From NCBI RefSeq assembly GCF_050624435.1, contig NC_134542.1:108111677-108175676 (forward strand): a stretch of DNA of 64,000 bases, in the 5' to 3' direction. The translations under genes were made by a program, and so were the position numbers. The stretch comes from Tenrec ecaudatus. Its lineage: Eukaryota > Chordata > Mammalia > Afrosoricida > Tenrecidae. The notes beneath the pieces are model-generated. The model saw nothing but the letters and a program-made list of their open reading frames with translations, was not told the origin of the DNA and searched no databases. Every line of letters begins with the position of its first letter. Positions within the stretch are counted from its first letter, which is position 1. Shown here in pieces: positions 58,610 to 64,000 of this stretch.

Positions 58610-58740
58610 AGAGCAATGAAAGGCACTGGATCATAACAAAGTCTGGATACCCCTGTGAAGAATGGGACTTCCAGAACGTTTAACTGGGTTCTTGTGGAAC
58701 TCATACAGAGATCAGGAGGCACTTATTTTCAAAATAGTGC
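58610..58740 (+). mobile_element. RTE/BovB LINE fragment
   Basis: ggatcataacaaagtctgga, then gaatgggacttccagaacgt, then catacagagatcaggaggca. It is open in the RTE frame (MGLPERLTGFLWNSYRDQEA). Confidence 0.7.
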
Positions 58741-59665
58741 AGCCACTGTGGAAAACTATATGTCAGTTCTTCAAGCTACAAGAGATAGGTTTACCAGAAG
58801 AACCAGCATGTCCACTCCTAGGTGGATACCCTAGGAACATACACAAAAGTGCAAAGCAACATTCTTCACAATAGCCAAAACGTGAAAATGACCCCAAATT
58901 CCATCAACAGATGAGTAGAATTTAAAAATGTGGTCTATCCATACAACAGACTATTATTCAGTCACAATACAGGAAGGTTGTTGTCAGGTGCCAACCAGTT
59001 GGGTCCAACCAATCAGAAAAGGCATGGGTTGGGGTTACTTTTGTTCATCATTCTTTCATCACTTTGCGTGATGTCCTTCTCCAGGGACTGGTCTCTTCTG
59101 ACAACATGCCAAAAGTGTGTAAGACATACAAAGTGTGCATGCTTCTAAGGAGCATCATGGCCTTACTTCTTCCAAGACAGATCAATTGATCCTTGTAGCA
59201 GTCCATCGCATTTTCAATATTCTTCAGCACCACATGCATATGAGGCGATTGAAAAGACCATGACTTGGGTCCAATGCACCTTAGTCCTCAAAGTAACATC
59301 CTTGCTTTTCAAAAAAAAAAACAACAATGAAATAATGATGTATGTTATAACATGGATAAACTTTGAAAGTAGTGGGCTAAGTGAAAGAGGCTAGTCACAA
59401 AAGACCACATGCTGTAGGATTCTACTCAGTAAAAGTCGGCATTGGGAAATATAGATAAACAGAAAGTAGGTTCTTATTAGTTACTTAAGACTGTGAATAG
59501 AGGTAATGGTTGAAGGGGACAGTAATGGCTAAAGGAAGCCGAGCTTTTGCCTGAGGTGGTGAGCAGCTACTAGCATTGGACTTTGGTGCTGTTTGTGCCT
59601 GTGAGCTGCATATGGGAAGTGAGTGAAGATGATGTGCTAATCATATCTCAATAAAGCGACCTTAA
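58738..59665 (+). mobile_element. Old L1 3' end, split by a BovB insertion
   Basis: gtgcagccactgtggaaaac, then acaatagccaaaacgtgaaa and ccatcaacagatgagtagaa are the well-known end of mammalian L1 ORF2. It resumes at about 59320 with ataacatggataaactttga and ends with a polyadenylation signal (tcaataaagcgac). Ancient mammalian L1, older than the BovB copy inside it. Confidence 0.78.
58976..59310 (-). mobile_element. BovB 3' end nested in the old L1
   Basis: Minus orientation; plus text ggttgttgtcaggtgccaac to caaagtaacatccttgcttt. The fragment carries the RTE C-terminal coding end in an open stretch at 59048-59239. Confidence 0.75.
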
Positions 59666-59809
59666 AAACGGGAAGAAATAAAAAAAAGAGAGGTAATGTT
59701 CACAGAATAAGGGAACACTGAGTGAATTAAAATCAGGAAAGAGGTGGGCTGGGATTATTACATACTTTCACCATAATTGGTCAAATTGTATGCTTGCTAA
59801 TTATCTTGA

Positions 59810-60290
59810 GAACAGAGATATTAGGAAGAAGGCACACAAATTCAGCATTGGAGGAGGATTTATTAACAATCTATAATACGGAGGTGGCACAACCTTGCTT
59901 TATGAAAGCAATGAAGTCATGCAATATTTACTGTTTAAGATCAAAGAATAAACTTAACTAAAAGCAAATGCAAGTCCTTATAACTAGAACAATAAACCAG
60001 TTACACTATGATAAAAGATGGGAATGGTCAAGAGCTTCCCTTGCTTGGAGGTTGGGGAGGAGCACTTGATTGTATTATTGAGACTGTATTGAAGAAAGGA
60101 AGACCCAGAGGGAATATTGATCAATGCTGAATCAGAAGTATGGAAACTGGGCTCTCTTTCAGACCTTTCTTTGACACTGGAAGCAACGTCTAAGAAGCAG
60201 CAATGTTTCTTTCTCCCAAGCATCCAGATGAAGCAAGAGTCACTAGCATCATTCAGAGCAGAGGAACTGAGTAGAAAGTAAGTACATGAG
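59810..60290 (+). mobile_element. RTE/BovB LINE fragment, heavily decayed
   Basis: ggaggaggatttattaacaa and ggaggtggcacaaccttgct mark the RT active-site neighbourhood. The downstream part is hard to follow. Confidence 0.5.
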
Positions 60291-60529
60291 GGGCTTAAAA
60301 AATTTCATGAATAAAGTTTTTAATTTCATGAAGAAATTGAACTAAAAGGTAATGGCATCTCCCCCACACACTTGTTTTTATTTTAACAATGTGATGTAAA
60401 CCAATACCTAATTCACTATACAAATAAGTTTCACTGTGAATTAGGTGGGGCTTTTGCATTGCATATCATCAATTTTGTATTTGACAGTTTAAACTACTTA
60501 GCAAATCCCCAATAGGTTGACTTGCCCGC

Positions 60530-61810
60530 CTCCTTTGCTTTCTCCTCTACGTCTCGAGGTTTACTATCTTCCACATCACCCACAATAATACCTGTCAGTC
60601 CTCCAGTTCACTGCTTCATCTTCTATCCCAGCTTGGTAGCCACCAAGGTCTGTCCTCTTTGCTTTGCTTTGCAAGGCTTTGTCTTGTTTTGTTTTCCTTA
60701 TAGAAGTGAAATATCCGATCATTTAGGATTGACTTCACTCAGATTACTGTACTCCAAGGCCATCGATGACAGGAGGTGCTTCCTAGTTTCAACATATATT
60801 TTTAATGATGTGTTGCAGTCCATTTGTGTATGGACTGAAGTTTATCTCTTCGTCTACTGGTGCACATTAAGGTTGTCTCCATTTCCTTGCTATTGTTAAA
60901 AGTGCTGTGAGGAACGTGGGGATGCAGGTGTCTGTTCATGCTGACTCCTAATTCTTCAGGGTATATACCCAGCCGAGAAACTGCTGCATCACATGACATT
61001 TTTCTTTGCAATATTTGAAAGACTGCTGTGTTAGTCTGGGTACTTTAGAGAAACAAATCCACAGAAACTCATGTATAAGAGAGAGTTGTATATAAAGGTT
61101 GAGTGCACAACAAGAAAACATCCCAACCCAGTGCTGCCCAAGCCCACAAGTCCAACATTAACCCATTAACCAATATGTCCACCACCAATCCACAAAGTCC
61201 TCTTCCATCTCACAAAACACACCCAATGACACCGACTGCAGGAGTCAGTGAATGTGTAAGTATCTCAGCACTGGGAGAAGTCTCCACATGGCTGTTCCAG
61301 CACCCAGGCTGCATTGGGGTAGGTCCAGGTGGCTTCTTCTCAGAGATGTCTTATAGGAAGAGAGCCTTGCCAGCCGAAGCAGAGAACTGGCTAAGGCAGC
61401 TGCACCCTGGTGCGACCATCACAAAGCAAGAGACCTGAGAATTAGAAAGATGAGGTTCAAGGTTCACTGAGCCATTTATCCTCCTCCCTTCAATTAACCC
61501 ACATGTGTTTATCAGCCAGGTTAGCACAATAAACTACCTCAACTGCCTTGTCACTTTTCACAAGGGTTGCTCATATTTATAATCCCACCAGCAGTCTGAA
61601 GTTTCCAGTATCTCCACACTCTTTCCAGCATTTGATATTTCTTCTTGTTGTTTTAATTTGTCTGCCATTTTGGTATAGGGTGGTATCTCATCATTGCTCT
61701 GATTTCTGTCTCCCAGATGGCTAGTGATCATGAGCTTTCCTTCACAGGTTTGTTAGTCATTTAGATATAAAATTTGGTGTCTACTTCTTTAACTATGTAT
61801 AGCCATTTCT
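60530..61810 (-). mobile_element. Old L1 3' region, split by an LTR
   Basis: Minus-strand L1 text before the LTR (gtgttgcagtccatttgtgt; ggttgtctccatttccttgc; gggtatatacccagccgaga) and after it (ataatcccaccagcagtctg; agtatctccacactctttcc). The two halves join without a gap when the LTR and one duplication are removed. Confidence 0.78.
61027..61541 (+). mobile_element. Solo LTR, 515 bp, with exact target duplication
   Basis: TG...CA element starting tgtgttagtctgggtacttt and ending ataaactacctca. The duplication actgc is exact at 61022-61026 and 61542-61546. AATAAA sits close to the end. This is the cleanest copy of the 515-bp subtype. Open frames inside (61103-61438) are not coding. Confidence 0.92.
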
Positions 61811-61814
61811 TTTT

Positions 61815-62375
61815 GTTGTTGCTGTTGTTTTTAAATCATTTTATTTGGGCCTCTTACAGGTCTTAGCACCATCTGTACATTCATCCACTGTGTCAAGCAT
61901 ATTTGTACATATGTTCCCATCATTTTCAAAGCATTTTCTTTCTACTTGAGCCTACATATTGTGAAACCCTTCTTATCCTCCTTTTAGAGGTGTTTCTCTC
62001 CCGTTAACATACCCAAATTGGCCCTTAAAATTCCTACCCAATCTTTTGAGCTGCTCTTGTCAATTTGGTCACATAGATAATTCTTAAAAGAACTTAAAAT
62101 TCTTAAAGGAACTAATGCTAGATATCTTTTACTAGTTAAGCTAAACTGTTTTTTTTCCCAACCATCTTATTGGTGGCTCTTACGGCTCTTATCACAATCC
62201 ATACATCCATCCATATGTCAAGTCCATTTGCACAAATGTTGTCATCATTTTCAAAACATTTTTCTACTTGAGCCCTTGGTATCTGCTCTCTTCCCCCCTC
62301 CCCCACCCACCCTCCCTCCTTCATGAATCCTTGATAATTTATAAAAAATAATTTCATGCCTTACACCATAAGCCA
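61815..62375 (-). mobile_element. Two adjacent L1 3'UTR ends
   Basis: The terminal L1 motif occurs twice in minus orientation: cattttatttgggcctctta at about 61840 and catcttattggtggctctta at about 62163, each followed by cattttcaaa(g/a)cattt and ctacttgagcc. They are separate insertions or a local duplication. Confidence 0.7.
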
Positions 62376-62459
62376 TTTCTTGATATAAATCTATTTCTAT
62401 GTGCAAACACATACAAACATCACTTATTTTGCTTCTCTAGAGAACCCCAAAACACACAG

Positions 62460-62890
62460 GCTTGTTTTAACTAGCTGTGTTGTAGGTTTTGAGGTTGAGA
62501 AGTAAGAAACCTCCTGTTTTGTTCTTCTTCTTAAGTTCTTTGCTTATCCTGGGTTTTTTCCTTCTCCAAATAAAGTTAGCAATTACATTTTCCATTTCTG
62601 TAAAGAATGAATTTGAGATATGCATCAGGATTACATTGCATTTATAATTTGCTTTGCATATCATTGACAATTTTACACTGTTAAGTCTCTATAGTCTTCC
62701 ATCCTGTAGGGTTCTTTTGGTAGTGCTCTGTTGTTTTCTTTATATGTCTTTTATTTATTTGGTTAGATTATTTACTCCTAAGTATTTCATTTTTTTGTGT
62801 GGATACATTTTAAAACTCTCTTTGTTAGTAGACAGGAATCTGATTGAATTTTGTATGTTAATATTGTATCCTACCACATAATAATTTCAT
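62460..62890 (-). mobile_element. L1 ORF2 C-terminal fragment
   Basis: An open stretch at 62467-62670 (minus) reads NSFFTEMENVIANFIWRRKK and then KNKTGGFLLLNLKTY, the conserved segment downstream of the RT domain of L1 ORF2p. The full ORF2 is about 1275 residues; this is a small remnant. Confidence 0.75.
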
Positions 62891-62984
62891 TTATCTCGGT
62901 TCACTATCAAAACTCAAGGAATAAATAGACAAGAAATTAAATGGCATATTTCATTGAGAGATCCGTGGTCAAATACTCTTTGAA

Positions 62985-63430
62985 ACTGTTTAAGAAGCAA
63001 AAATGTAACTTTGAGGACTGTGGTGGGCCTGACTCAGGCCATGGCCAATTGCCTCATATTGATGCAAAAGTTAGACAATCAATAAGAAAGGACAAGGAAG
63101 ACTTTTTAACTTTGAATTATGGTACAAGTGAAGAATGCTAAATATACCCTATACTTACAGGAGAAGGAACAAATCTGTTTTAGAAGAATTCTCAGCAGAA
63201 TCCTCCCTAGAAATGAGGATGGTGAAACCTATGTATGTACCATCAGGAGGGATCAGTACCTGGAAAAGGGTTTCCTTGCATGGAGAAGTCATTTGGGGGA
63301 GGGGGGGAAGGGAAGACTTTCAAAGAGCTAGATGGATACACCAATGAATCTGAGGATGGTTTATGACAGAGAAGTGTTTTGTTCTACTGTACAGGAGGCA
63401 CTATGAGGGGGGACCATTCTATAACAGCTA
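62985..63430 (+). mobile_element. RTE/BovB LINE fragment, C-terminus and 3' end
   Basis: tgtaactttgaggactgtgg, ttgaattatggtacaagtga, ggaacaaatctgttttagaa, accatcaggagggatcagta and the tail tgttctactgtacaggaggc follow the BovB end in order. Overlapping short frames are interrupted. Confidence 0.78.
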
Positions 63431-64000
63431 ACTGCAACACTAGCATCCCTTCCTGAATGGAACAGCACCTGCACATTTTGAACATGGAGTTCCAATCTGA
63501 ACTGGTTCCCCTAAAATTAGCAATTACATAGTATGCACAACTATGTAACTTTATATATTCCCTTATATAAGAAGGAAATAATAAATAAAGTTGTGACAAG
63601 AATTTGCTTTCATGAATTTTAAGGGGATTTGTTTTCAACACCTTTGGAAAATAACTTGTAATGGAGTCAACATAACCTGATTGACCACCATCTCTACCAC
63701 AGGCATTCCTATGATGGTGTTGCTCATTGCAATATTATAAATTGTCATCTGAAAGTACAATTTGAACTGTGTTCTGAAATGACCAAAACATATTGTCACT
63801 CATATTGTAGGATTGTATAAATGATATTATTACCTCTGTTGACTTTAACACTCCTCCCAAAGCCTTCCTTTGTCTCTATAATTTTTACAGACTTAGTGCA
63901 TATTTTTTATTGTTTTCACCACGTCTCCCCTCTAGTTAGTAACTCCCATAGCTCCCATTCCCACCACTCCATCACAGAATGTGTGAAAATCCTTTCTTGG
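63431..64000. other. No gene recognised
   Basis: AT-rich end of the window without recognisable repeat or open frame of note. Confidence 0.4.

Overview
The window is mammalian nuclear DNA, almost certainly from an afrotherian and most likely a tenrec such as Echinops telfairi. Three things point there. First, about twenty tRNA-derived SINEs match the AfroSINE pattern. Second, RTE/BovB LINE fragments are abundant. Third, there are two short hAT elements of the SPIN type, a horizontally transferred family described from tenrec but, as far as I recall, not from elephant or hyrax. The species is inferred from repeats, not read from a diagnostic gene.

I find no intact protein-coding gene. Nearly every long open frame lies in a repeat or is short and unrecognised. 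The window looks like an intergenic or intronic stretch dominated by nested retrotransposons. Gene-derived or virus-derived sequences are (1) a broken EIF1 retrocopy on the minus strand at about 41.1-42.3 kb, with an LTR inserted in its 3' end; (2) an internally deleted endogenous betaretrovirus at 28452-30565; and (3) a 5'-complete but 3'-missing L1 on the minus strand at about 14.8-17.1 kb.

Layout. 0-9.9 kb: BovB pieces, an L1 3'UTR, an old LTR and AfroSINEs. 9.96-11.64 kb: a 5'-truncated L1 with 15-bp target duplications and a doubled 3' end. 14.6-17.1 kb: the L1 5' end with ~300-bp repeated units. 18.15-19.44 kb: a solo LTR containing a nested L1. 24.6-25.2 kb: a MaLR-like LTR. 28.4-31.2 kb: the betaretrovirus, inserted into a BovB copy. 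33.6-37.4 kb: two old L1s, each interrupted by a 600-bp solo LTR, plus a tiny telomere-like insertion. 38.7-42.6 kb: BovB, the EIF1 retrocopy and AfroSINEs. 46.2-49.1 kb: two SPIN elements flanking a MaLR-like LTR. 49.2-63.4 kb: AfroSINEs, BovB and nested old L1s.

The strongest item is the provirus. It has a tRNA-Lys type primer binding site, a myristoylation-type Gag matrix start, a type-D-like Env tail and, just before its polypurine tract, a two-lobed RNA element matching the constitutive transport element (CTE) of Mason-Pfizer monkey virus type retroviruses. LINE activity supplies the machinery for the SINEs, the EIF1 retrocopy and possibly the telomere-like insertion. Family names come from recognition by eye; no database search was run, and repeat boundaries without target duplications are approximate.
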